A stretch of 30,295 nucleotides of DNA. It comes from Chara braunii (lineage: Eukaryota > Streptophyta > Charophyceae > Charales > Characeae). How positions within the stretch are numbered: the stretch's first letter is position 1; each line of letters opens with the position of its first letter. The notes under the pieces were generated by a model. That model ran no database searches, had not been told where the DNA came from, and saw only the letters and a program-made list of their open reading frames with translations. Position numbers and translations under genes: made by a program. Shown here one piece after another: positions 8,683-17,414 of the stretch. The stretch is taken from positions 1,192,036 through 1,222,330 of the forward strand of contig BFEA01000195.1 in the NCBI GenBank assembly GCA_003427395.1, given 5' to 3'.

Positions 8683-9096
8683 ATGCTGGTCGACGGTGTT
8701 ATGAAAAAATTGTCCAAATTTACTACAGGAGGGATATTTCCTTACAGGTATGAGGCTTGTTGGAGCTATCACTCTTGTGGCTCAACCATCTGTGTAGTGC
8801 TAATTCACTTCCTGGAGGGAGATATCTATGATATCCGCCCCTATGTCAAGGAATGAGGCAACAATGATGATGAAGATTTTAATTGGTTATGGGAGATTGT
8901 GATCCAATTTATTTATGATGAAAAGACAGACTTGATCAAGCAAAAGAGGAAGGTGGAATGGGGTATAATGTCAGTGACATACAAGACTGTTTCAATCCCT
9001 CCTATACTTGACAGCTATTGTAATGGGACTAACTGGCTGCCGATAATCAACATGATATTGACAAGAGAAAAAAGAAGCGGTGGTCATGAGAGCTGA
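8683..9096 (+). pseudogene. leader accessory ORF F, long-module family, one TGA
   Basis: An open frame of 137 codons from the ATG at 8683 (another ATG at 8701), interrupted by TGA at 8854-8856. It aligns with ORF E by order and spacing: FPYRY against FPYQY, DIYDIRPYVKE against TIHDLRPYPKKG, SIPPIL in the middle and TNWLPIINMIL against TSWLEVIGLAKRY. It lacks the roughly 80-residue C-terminal extension of E. Its stop overlaps the start of ORF G (ATG at 9086, F stop at 9094-9096), in a different frame. The TGA follows the conserved DIRPYVKE motif and fits decay of CGA. Function unknown. Confidence 0.55.
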
Positions 9097-9580
9097 AGAG
9101 ATTTCAGCAGAAGTAATCAGACAAAGAAGGTCAAATTTTGGCAGAGGTTCAGGTCTAAGTCAAGAAAAGGTTGAATGTCTCCTAAGGTCGCTGAATACTC
9201 TAAGCAAGGGAGAGACATTTTCATATGAAGTTGTCAGGTATGAGATGGTTGAGAGCGGATGAGAGCAGGAACGGTTATATGTACTGACGTTTCATTTCAC
9301 AGACTTGGATGTGTATGACGTAAGAATCTATGTCCCAAAGGAAAGAAGTGTTGATGCAGTGTATGGGAGATGCTGGGGATTTGCTGAAGAGGTAGTACTA
9401 AGAGAGAAAGAGAGGCTTGAGAGAGAGAGCAAATGTTTCACTAGGTCGACCCGATTTACTGTCTTTGATGGATTCTCAGTCCCTCCCTTACCTGATATCA
9501 ATCTATCTAAAAACAATTGGTATGCCATGATAAAGTTTGCATGGAAAGTGAAGAGAGCCCAAGAAGAATACTCTCAGTAG
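9086..9580 (+). pseudogene. leader accessory ORF G, long-module family, one TGA
   Basis: A frame of 164 codons from the ATG at 9086 to TAG at 9578-9580, with one TGA at 9260-9262. Long-module landmarks: LLRSLNTLSKGETFSYEV, then DVYDVRIYVPKE, then a Glu/Arg-rich stretch (LREKERLERES), then VPPLP and NNWYAMIKFAWKV. A GTATGAG...TTTCACAG pair spans the TGA and looks like a 65-nt intron. Removing it would break the frame and delete residues that align with ORFs E and F, so the TGA is better read as a mutation. G and H are exactly the same length (164 codons), consistent with a tandem gene duplication. Function unknown. Confidence 0.58.
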
Positions 9581-9594
9581 CCAGGATAACTACT

Positions 9595-10089
9595 ATGAGG
9601 GGTAGACTCTATGAGGTGATAGGGTGTGATAATCTTTTTGTGACCCTGAGATATGAGACTTGTGAGAGAGGGCCTATAATGTTTCACATCCCAGTGGTCA
9701 AATTTCTGAGTACTGGCAGTCTGGATGTACGGATTTATGTACCAACAAGCCTAGAAAAGAAAGAGGACTATTTGAAGTGTCAGATAGGTGCTTATATTAG
9801 TCTCATAAGAACCAAAGAGTGGCTTGAAAAGTTAAAGAGAAAGGTAACCTGAGGGAAAGAAGTAACACAATTTGAGAGTCTTCCCGAGTTTTCAATTGTT
9901 AAGCGATTTGAAGGCATGAGAGATTGGATGCCTCTTTTGGAAGCCATTGCTGAGATTGGTAGAGCAAGAGAAAAAGACTCCACTGTGATAATAAAATCCT
10001 TACTCTTGAGTATCTTTGTACACAGATTTGAGATTTCTGATTATGTCCAACCTGAGATCTACCTTTCAGATGCTGCTTATGATGATTAG
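9595..10089 (+). pseudogene. leader accessory ORF H, long-module family, one TGA
   Basis: A frame of 164 codons from the ATG at 9595 to TAG at 10087-10089, with one TGA at 9850-9852. It begins 14 nt after the ORF G stop. Shared landmarks: SLDVRIYVPTSLEKK (against DVYDVRIYVPKE in G), then IRTKEWLEKLKRK, a LPEFS segment and RDWMPLLEAIAEIGRARE. It is more divergent from E than F is. The C-terminal 30 residues (SLLLSIFVHRFEISDYVQPE) have no counterpart in G. Function unknown. Confidence 0.55.
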
Positions 10090-10126
10090 CAATGCCCAGT
10101 TTGGCTGAACAGCTCACACAGAAGTT

Positions 10127-10381
10127 GTGTTGGAAGGTAAAGTAGTCAAGATAGAAAGGACTCTTCGGATCTCTGACAGAAATCTTTCTACCCTGGATGA
10201 GCTTGAGTTTTTGCAGTCTTTCTTAGATCGCATGAGAGATTTTGCCTTGAGAATTACCACAGACCAGACTGAGATAAGTTATCTGTTAAAGGTGGTGAAA
10301 GTGGGAACTACTGAGAAGATATCATATCACACTTTTCAGGAACGGATCTCTCTTGCAAGAAGGATCAACAGTGGGCTGTAA
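10127..10381 (+). CDS. leader accessory ORF C, short-module family
   Basis: An open frame of 84 codons beginning with a GTG at 10127; no in-frame ATG lies near the start. An ATG at 10092 in another frame (MPSLAEQ) could have been joined before a 1-nt shift, so the N-terminus is uncertain. It opens VLEG like ORF A. It carries the short-module pattern RMRDFALRITTDQTEISYL, then LKVVKVGTTEK, and ends ERISLARRI. The stop lies four bases before the ORF D start. No stop interrupts it, unlike F, G and H. Function unknown. Confidence 0.45.
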   Translation: MLEGKVVKIERTLRISDRNLSTLDELEFLQSFLDRMRDFALRITTDQTEISYLLKVVKVGTTEKISYHTFQERISLARRINSGL

Positions 10382-10384
10382 ACG

Positions 10385-10651
10385 ATGCAATTTGATTATG
10401 AGATTACAGACCTGACTCGGCATTTTATGATTCGGGGTACTATAAAGGGGTGTAATAGAAGATTGAATAGACATGATGAGAAGGAGTTGATTTACGATTA
10501 CATTGGAAGCTTGAGAAGGATTGCACTGTCCTTGATCACTACCCAATCAATTATTGCTTATACCCTATATGTACAGAATTCCTCGAGGGTAGAGCAGACA
10601 AGACAGGAGAGAAACGAGTTTGTATCTCTTTCGAGAAGAATGAGAGATTAA
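10385..10651 (+). CDS. leader accessory ORF D, short-module family
   Basis: An ATG-started ORF of 88 aa immediately after ORF C, in the same frame. The core ALSLITTQSIIAYTLYV aligns with ALSLVRNHTKVEYTYYL of LTR ORF B, sharing ALSL, YT and a following Tyr in register. It ends FVSLSRRMRD, like the ISLARRI of ORF C. It lies 59 nt upstream of the gag ATG, so it is the last accessory ORF before gag. No stop interrupts it. Function unknown; the family is seen only within this element here. Confidence 0.55.
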   Translation: MQFDYEITDLTRHFMIRGTIKGCNRRLNRHDEKELIYDYIGSLRRIALSLITTQSIIAYTLYVQNSSRVEQTRQERNEFVSLSRRMRD

Positions 10652-10710
10652 AGAGCAGATAAGAAAAGGATAAGAGTGGCAGAAGGAAAAGAGGATATTT
10701 GAAAACATTT

Positions 10711-11736
10711 ATGGTCAAGATGGCAGGGCGAGGAAGACCAAGCACATCAGCAAGGACCAATGAAGAGGCATTGGTTGGGGTTATACGGGAACTGGTCGAG
10801 AGAGTTGATACTATAAAAGGGGGGTCAGACATTGCAAGAGCAAAGAGGCCAGATGAGAGAATTTCCTGCTCCAGAGGACCTCACGTAAATGACTTCTTGG
10901 ACGAGTATGAATTATTTGGACTCAGTTATGGCTGAAGAGATAAGCAACGACTTAAGCGCCTTCTATCTTATTATGACACTGATTCAAGACTGGCAGTTCA
11001 GGAACTAATGGAAGGTGCTACTACTTGGGAAGAAGTCAAAGAGAGACTGAAAAAGGAATTTGAGAAAGATTCAGTTCCAACCACAACTAAGAATTTACTT
11101 AACATCAGAAGAGCTAAATATGACACTTTCAATGTTTTCCTTCAGACCTTCATCCGAACGGCAAGAAGAATTTCATATTTGGACGAAGCTCAGAGATGCC
11201 ATATACTTTTGACAAATTTTACTGACACTAAAAGGCAAGTAGTTCTTAATCAAGCTCAGCACTATCCTCTCAGATGGGATGAAATGGTTGCAATCATGAG
11301 AACTCTACCTACTGTCTCTCATAAGAAATGATCACTGGATCAGATAAGTACTTTGGCCAAGGATTGGGAGACTGAAAATGGAATGAATAGAGGAAGCAAT
11401 CTGACTGCTGAGAATATTCTTCAGAAAGTGATGACTAACTTTATGCCTGCAAGGCCTGCAACGCATGCTGTGGATGACAGGGGAAAGAAAAAAGTTGAAA
11501 GTGAGGAAGATGATGATGATGATGACGACAACGAAAATCATGGTAAGAAGAGGGATTCGTCCAAAGCCAAAAGGAATGAGAAGAATGGTGATGGAGGAAA
11601 CAGAGAGAGAAAAAAATATGATGAGCGTCCTAAGAGAAGTTTTATTTGCTAATATTGTTGCGAGAGCGGACATACTACCACCTATTGCAAACCTCTTGAG
11701 GAGGATGTAAGGAGTAGGGTAGCAAAGAAAAATGCA
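10711..11736 (+). pseudogene. gag: gag capsid and nucleocapsid region
   Basis: It begins MVKMAGRGRPS. The segment HVNDFLDEYELFG and, after the TGA at 10933, TTWEEVKERLKKEFEKDS fit the retrotransposon gag fold: a helix, then a conserved Trp and Leu/Phe pattern. A lysine-, aspartate- and glutamate-rich linker with a run of Asp lies at 11490-11640. A CX2CX4HX4C zinc knuckle spans about 11647-11690, with a TAA (11650) at the second position where Gln would fit. Further stops are at 10933 and 11329. The product would package the RNA. Confidence 0.75.
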
Positions 11737-12519
11737 ATGGGCCATGTCTATGATAGTTCATGGAATAAGTTGGATCCCAGACATCCGGGAGGTATGAGGC
11801 TTCTTGCTCTTAAACATGATGAAAAGATGAAGATTAAGAAGAAGAGAAAGACCAATGTGAATGTTCATTCTCTCATTGGAGACTCGTCTAATGAACTAGT
11901 ACAAAGAGCAAGTGACCCATATATCATTATTGAGTTACCTCTGCAGACTCTAACATTGATAGAGTGCGAGCCTAGCGAGGCATCTACAAGTGAGTCTCCA
12001 TTGGGAGGGAACCCTACTTTTCAGAATCCTTCTGGATTAGTAAAGTCCTCTTCCAATGAAGCGGCTCATCTCCTGACTAACATGATGTTGTTCCATGGTG
12101 ATTTACCCCCAGAACTTGTCATGGAACCTAGTGTCAGGGTTGGTGAAGTAAGGAACCACCAAACCCGTATGACACCTCAAATGATAGAAGAAAAGAAAAG
12201 AAAGAAAACTGAGGAATCACTTATCGACATCCTTCATGATCCTGAACCGGAACGTTCACAGGAAAAGAATGAACAGGGAAGAAAGAGAAAATTTGTCCTC
12301 AAGAGTGATTTGGATGAAGGGACAGTGATTTCTAATGTAATTACTAAGATGCTGAAAGAAATGGAAAAGACACTGTCTTTCAACAAAGCAATGACGCTAG
12401 CACCCAAACTGAGAGAAGAGCTGAAAAGGTTAATTGAGAAGAAGAAAGTGGAAGTTAATTATTTGGGGTCAGTCTTTCCCAACCAAGTGAATAAATCACT
12501 ACTAGGTTGCAAGATGAGA

Positions 12520-12840
12520 TTTGCAACCATGGGTTGTGGACATCTTACAATTCGCATTAATCAAGTGAAGATTTTAGCCCTAGTAGATTCTGGGGCAGAG
12601 ATGATACTTCTTTCACGAAAAACAATGGAAGCATGTAATTTATCTATTGACAGACCTGCACAAAACGTACTGAGTAATATTGCAGGAGAACTGTTCGTGG
12701 CAGGTTTCATTAATAATTTGCCTATCAAGGTTGGGACAATGATTGTGGAGTTGCTGGGTTTTGTAGTACCTGATCTGGATCATGACTGTATCTTGGGAAC
12801 TCCATTCTTGCATAGAATGGAGGTGGTCCAATTTTTCAGT
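12520..12840 (+). pseudogene. retropepsin-like aspartic protease domain
   Basis: The segment contains LALVDSGAEMILLS with the catalytic DSG (Asp codon 12586-12588) and, about 70 residues later, DCILGTPFL, the ILG-type motif of retroviral-like proteases. It lies inside an uninterrupted 481-codon frame (11737-13182), so this domain is intact in this copy. It would cut the gag-pol polyprotein. Upstream, 11737-12500 is a charged, low-similarity linker. Confidence 0.88.
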
Positions 12841-13331
12841 CATGAGGGGTCATCCTTGATCAGTCTACAGGATCCGGAGACTGCTCAAGAGCAGACCTTT
12901 ATGGTCGGTACGAAAAATGATTTTAAGCATCAACTTTCTGCTAATTCGATCAGGAGGGAGGAATCTGCTGAAACGGTTAGGAGACTAAAAGAGGAAGGAA
13001 AACGAGAAGCAAAAGAAGAAATTTCAGTGGGAATCAATCAAGTTTCGAAAATGATGAAAGTCCTTGGTAAACTCGAGGACGAAGACGGGCAAATTGAGGT
13101 CTTCAAGAAAGTTGTGAAGACTGCTAAGAGAGGAAAGATGGAATTGAGATTTGCATCAACTCACCCTTTTTTAGGAAAATAGTCACTGGGTCAAAAAGAA
13201 AATACAAGCCCAAGGGGGTTAAGAAAAACCTAGTGGCACTCCTAATAGAGAAAAATTATGATGAAGTATTGGAAAAGGGGGGACAAATTATAAGAGCATT
13301 GAGAGATCAACAAAACTGGAGAATAGGGTCA

Positions 13332-14270
13332 CCAAAGAAAGGTTTGACACAATGAAGATATGCTCGGATCAGTTTATCCTGCTTAGAGAGAAAGAATATA
13401 TCTTCAGGATGTGTCAGGAATTCTCTGAGGCTTTCTCTTTTAATGATGAGGAGAGGGGACGATTGGACGTGGACATGATCAAAATGGCCAAGATTTGGAC
13501 AGTTGACCATGTTCCATGGGATGATAGGCCAACCAAGTATGCCTTGAATGAAGAGGCAGAGGTTGTAAAGTATCTTGACAAAAAGATTGTATCTAATGTT
13601 GCTGAACCTGCTGATGGACCTTATGCTAACCACTGGTTTTGTTTCTNGAAANCAGGGGGCGGGCTNAGATGGATACAAAATCTTCAGAAGCTCAATTCTG
13701 TGACGGTACATGATGCAGGTAGTCTTTCTAATGTTGATCTCCTTGCTGAGTCTTTTGCTAGTCGATGTATTTATTCCCTTCCTAATGCTGATCTCTTTGC
13801 TGAGTCTTTTGCTAATCGATGTATTTATTCCCTAGTTGATCTGTATTCTGGCTATGATCAATTCTCTATTGATCCCACTAGCCGGCCCATGACTGCCATG
13901 CACATGCCGAGGAGACTTGTTCAGATGTGTGTGGTACCTTAGGGCTGGACTAATGGAGTGGCGGTGGTTCAAAGGGATATGATCAAAGTCATGCATGATA
14001 TTTCTCCTGAAATAACCAGTCCCTACATTGATGATAACCCTGTAAAAGGACCCTTGGTAAGGGATGAGACTTTTGTCGCAGAAGAAGTCAAAAAGTTTGT
14101 CTGGGAACATGCTGAAGGAGTAAAGATGGTCCTAGAAAGTCTTCGAAAGTATAATCTGACTGCCAGTGGGCCAAAGTCCCTTCTCGTTCAACCAGAAGTT
14201 ATAATCTAGGGCTAGATGCTTCTCCAATGGAAGGAACCCGGATCCTAAGAAGATAGACAAGATCTTGAAC
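13332..14270 (+). pseudogene. reverse transcriptase domain
   Basis: It starts near ERFDTMKI. Motifs: PYANHWFCF with downstream RWIQNLQKLNSVTV; motif A VDLYSGYDQF (Asp codon 13838-13840); VVP-stop-GWTNGVAV; and the catalytic YIDD box at 14024-14035 followed by NPVKGP. YIDD followed by a VKGP-type sequence and WEH is familiar to me from a Ty3/gypsy branch common in basidiomycetes and some algae, not from classical plant Athila/Tat (established knowledge, from memory). Damage: TAG 13940, TAG and frameshift near 14207-14211, frameshift near 14288, three Ns at 13647-13665, and a 54-bp duplication just before motif A. Confidence 0.88.
13730..13837 (+). repeat. in-frame 54-bp tandem duplication in RT
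   Basis: Copies 13730-13783 and 13784-13837 differ at a few bases and add 18 residues (the NVDLLAESFASRCIYSL-like unit twice) directly before catalytic motif A. Typical RTs have one unit here. Confidence 0.88.
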
Positions 14271-14488
14271 TGGCCTCTGCCTCTCAAAAAGTGACAAACG
14301 TCAGGAGCTTTTTGGGAGTCTGTGGACTCTGAAGGATTTTTATTCCTCATTTTCCCGCCCTTGCAGAACCTCTGAGAGAAATGGTAAGACAAGGAGCTCA
14401 CTTAGCATGGAATGATAAAAGACAGGCTGCAACAGAAATGTTGCAAGAAAAACTAAGAGATGGTGGCGTAGTAATGGGGGTACCCTAT

Positions 14489-14880
14489 TATGATGATGAG
14501 GAGGCAAGACCTTTCATCATTGAGGCTGATGGAGGACCAGTGACTCTGGGTGGAGTGCTTATTAAAAAAGATGAAAATAGGAGAGAGGGGCCTCTAAGAT
14601 TTGAAAGTAGAACCCTCAATTCTACTGAAAGAGGCTACACCCAATTCAGGAAAGAACTACCGTGAATCATCCATAGCCTCATGTGCTCCAGACACTACGT
14701 TTTAGGAAGGAGATTCATCCTGAAGGAGATGCATCTGCTGTGATAGGTGTCATTAAAAAACATCAACTGGTTGATCCAACAGTCAGCAGGTGGATCGCTT
14801 TCATCACGACATATGATTTTAAGTTGGAAAAAATCCCTACTAGGAAGAACAGAGCGGATGACTTAAGCCGGATTGAGTGG
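14489..14880 (+). pseudogene. RNase H domain
   Basis: RPFIIEADGGPVTLGGVLI holds the first acidic residues; RFESRTLNSTERGYTQFRKE holds the catalytic Glu; the frame shifts near 14725; the end reads WIAFITTYDFKLEKIPTRK then NRADDLSR with the last Asp. It would remove the RNA strand during reverse transcription. Damage: TGA at 14663 and the frameshift. Confidence 0.83.
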
Positions 14881-15315
14881 AGAGAGGAAGAAGAGGAAGA
14901 TGTGAATGAAACGATTGAAGAATCTGCCTATGTTGATAATTTTCTTAATGAGAAAGATGATGAGGATTATGAGGTGCCATGCTCCTACAAGTGGAATCCA
15001 TGACCACAGGAAAGTGATAGTTGGGGAGAGATCCCTAGTGCATACATTTATGAATCGGTTCTTGGGAAAGAAGAGGAAGATGAACCAAATGATTGGTATG
15101 TCAGAGTTAATGCTGCAGCAGTGGCTGCTCATGAGGTTGGGGAAAGTTCAGGTTCAAAGGAAGAAGAAGAAAGTGAAAAGAAGGAAGAAGAGATATTTTT
15201 CTTCTTTGAAGAATATGATGAAAATTATCAAGAGATTGACCGAAAGATGGAAAGGGAGCGACTAAAAGAATATTGCTGTAAAGATTCCAGGAAGAAATTC
15301 AGACTAAAAAAATGA
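14881..15315 (+). pseudogene. acidic, Lys/Glu-rich spacer between RNase H and integrase
   Basis: A highly charged stretch (EEEEEDVNET, GSKEEEESEKKEEE) of about 140 codons, with TGA at 15001 and 15313. It has no recognisable domain. Long acidic linkers here are unusual but not unique. Confidence 0.6.
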
Positions 15316-16512
15316 CATCTCTTTGTGGATGGTAAGGGAGGCCTACCTCCCCTAAGAGTGGTCTGTGGTAAAGAGAGGCAGTTAGAGATAATTGCTGCTC
15401 TGCATGAAGGGGTCGCTGGTGGTCACAGGGCTGCTGAGGCTACCTACTCCAAGACTGTCAAGCTCTACTTCTAGCCTGGCATGAGAGATATGATTTTAAG
15501 ATATTGTAAATCATGTGACTTATGTCAGAAGAGGTCTACCACAAGGATGATTGAGCCCCTATTCCCTACAATCCTGGTAGAGCGTGGTGGTAGAGTTCAT
15601 CTGGATCTTATCACTATGCCTCCAGGCAAGGGTGGGATGAGATACATACTAAACATGAGAGATAATTTCTCTGGATACGTTGAGGCAAAAACTCTGAAAA
15701 GGAAGACAGCCGAGCAAGCGGCTGATTGGATAGAAGAAGTTTATCTCAGGTATCCTTTTAAAGAAGAATTTGTCTCAAACAGAGGATTTAAATTCAGAAA
15801 TGAGGTTGTCATAAGAATTACACTCAGATTGGGTGTCAGAATTCGGTATGTGACTACTTACCATCCTCAAGCGAATGCACCTGTTGAAAGATGCCACAAA
15901 ACTCTGAAAGATTCATTAGCCAAGTGGTGTGAAGGGAAACTCGGTAACTGGCGAAAGGTGTTAAGAGTTGCAGTATATGCTGATAATATCACATTCAAGA
16001 GAACTACTAGTTATGCATCTTTTACTCTGTGGTACGGCCGATATGCTACATTGCCTATTGAAAGTGTTGTAAAGACATGGTCAAGTCAAAAAAGTGACAG
16101 GGATTATTCTATTTCAGAACTTCTTCAGATCAGAATGAAGCAGATATCTTAAGGTGATCAGGCAGTGATGGATGCAGCAGAGAGAATGGCATCCAACAGA
16201 CTATCGGATCAAGAAAGATGGAACAAGAAAAGATACATAAGAAAAGAGAAATTGAAGATAGGAGATGCTGTCCTTCTGTTTGACAGTTCTATTGAGACAC
16301 AATGGACTAAAAGATTGGAGCCCAGATGACTTAATCCTTACAGAATCACAGGAGAGGCAGAAGACAAGGTTTATGAGATCTCATAAATAGATGGATCCGG
16401 GGTTCATGACATGGTATCAGGGTCAAGACTTCGTAAGTTCATCTTCAGAGACCCTGACTTGATCCCTACAGTGACTCCGAAGAGAGGAAAGAGAAGTCAA
16501 TCATCCAAGTAA
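15316..16512 (+). pseudogene. integrase with mutated catalytic residue
   Basis: The zinc-binding HHCC domain is at 15403-15525 (His codons 15403 and 15424, Cys codons 15514 and 15523). The catalytic core has its first Asp in HLDLI (15604). The second catalytic position is Asn (AAC, 15778-15780, in VSNRGFKF where VSDRG is usual). The Glu of VERCHKTL is at 15886, exactly 35 residues after the Asn, as in D,D-35-E. A C-terminal region to 16512 has KIGDAVLLFDS and RLEPR-stop-LNPYRI, where Trp is usual at the stop. Stops: TAG 15472 (within YF-stop-PGM, normally Trp), TAA 16150, TGA 16327, TAA 16384. No chromodomain was recognised. Confidence 0.88.
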
Positions 16513-16630
16513 GAGAACGGTCATAGAGGACTGAAAAAGAGTACAGTAAGACACTGAGACAGTGAGGCTCAGTTACCAGCAGACAATGATCATTCTTGCA
16601 TAGTCAATTCTCATTTCTGTTTTAGTAATT

Positions 16631-16686
16631 CAGTTTTAGTGCTTCAGTTTCAGCATCTCAGTTTCAATATTCCAGTTTTCAGCAAG
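16631..16686. repeat. 14-bp CAGTTT tandem array
   Basis: Four 14-bp units (CAGTTTTAGTGCTT, CAGTTTCAGCATCT, CAGTTTCAATATTC, CAGTTTTCAGCAAG), with a fifth weak unit before. It has the same period as the CAG array in the LTR (7027-7127). Confidence 0.7.
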
Positions 16687-17087
16687 TCATTTCGTTATTT
16701 ATTTCAGCAAGCAACTAAGTTATTGAGACTATACCTTTGATGCTACGCCGCAGTCGTTCCATGAGTGTCTAATTCTGAGAGTGGGGAGTAGCTGTGAGTA
16801 CAGATCTGGGAGCATTGACACAGTGTTAAGATCTAAGAAACCCATGGTTGTGGCACATCAAATGATATAAGCAGTACTATTCCTATCATAAAGAGAAAAC
16901 ATAATGGACATAAAGAAGTCTTGTTTGAATGAAAGTTATCAGCAAAAGGACTTCGTGTCTCTGACTAAGCCGTCCATTCAAGAGATATAGATGAAGGCAG
17001 GCATAAAGAAGTTCAATTTTACTTGACTACGATTGGTCAGTAGGGGAACTTCGTGCTTCTTGGCTGAGGGTCTGTCTTCACTCACAT

Positions 17088-17312
17088 GAGGGAAGAGACC
17101 TCTCTGAGATCAGTATTTCAGTATTTCCTTGAGACTTACGGAACGTCTCTTGGAAAAGAAATCCCAGTTGAGGGAAGGGACCTCTCTGGGGCTAGCACTA
17201 AGTCTTTGCTTGAGGCTGAAGGGAGGCCTCTTGCGAACCCTTAGTGTTGGCTAGCATGTTATTGTTCAGTGCCTCTTGAGACTGGCAGGAAGTCTCTTAA
17301 GAGATGTTTGTT
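17088..17312. repeat. degenerate repeats with TTGAGRC...CCTCT core
   Basis: Imperfect units such as GGGAAGAGACCTCTCTGAG, TTGAGGGAAGGGACCTCTCT, TTGAGGCTGAAGGGAGGCCT and TTGAGACTGGCAGGAAGTCT recur at irregular 25-70 bp spacing. Confidence 0.5.
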
Positions 17313-17414
17313 CTGTTATGGGCAAGGGCAGTCTGCTTGTGGGGTTATGATATGCTTGCCCGACTGTATGTGCGTGAAGTTTTTATTCTCTAAACCTAAG
17401 GATGCATTGATTGT

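Larger units (their letters stand above)
10711..16512 (+). pseudogene. gag-pol: gag-pol polyprotein gene, heavily decayed
   Basis: One original reading frame can be followed from the ATG at 10711 (another at 10720) to TAA at 16510-16512. In-frame stops lie at 10933, 11329, 11650, 13940, 14207, 14330, 14663, 15001, 15313, 15472, 16150, 16327 and 16384. Frame changes occur near 13168 (T-run), 13325, 14210, 14288 (A-run) and 14725. Domain order is gag, zinc knuckle, protease, RT, RNase H, acidic spacer, integrase: the Ty3/gypsy order. Gag and pol share one frame around the knuckle-protease border, so no programmed frameshift is evident. Many stops fit CAA/CAG/CGA or TGG changed by C-to-T or G-to-A transitions, as expected of methylated repeats. 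Confidence 0.9.

Noticed and set aside
9238-9302. Possible 65-nt intron in ORF G (CAG|GTATGAG ... TACTGAC ... TTTCACAG) covering the TGA
   Set aside because: Its length is not a multiple of three, removal breaks the downstream frame, and the translated segment aligns with coding residues of ORFs E and F.
11332-11745. 137-codon minus-strand frame opposite gag
   Set aside because: Its hydrophobic content mirrors the Lys/Asp/Glu-rich gag linker on the other strand; it is a shadow frame.
11650-13942. Alternative genetic code with TAA/TAG read as glutamine
   Set aside because: Two stops fit Gln, but others sit at Trp positions and most stops are TGA. The LTR comparison shows TGG/TGA and CAG/TAG pairs, which is mutation rather than reassignment.
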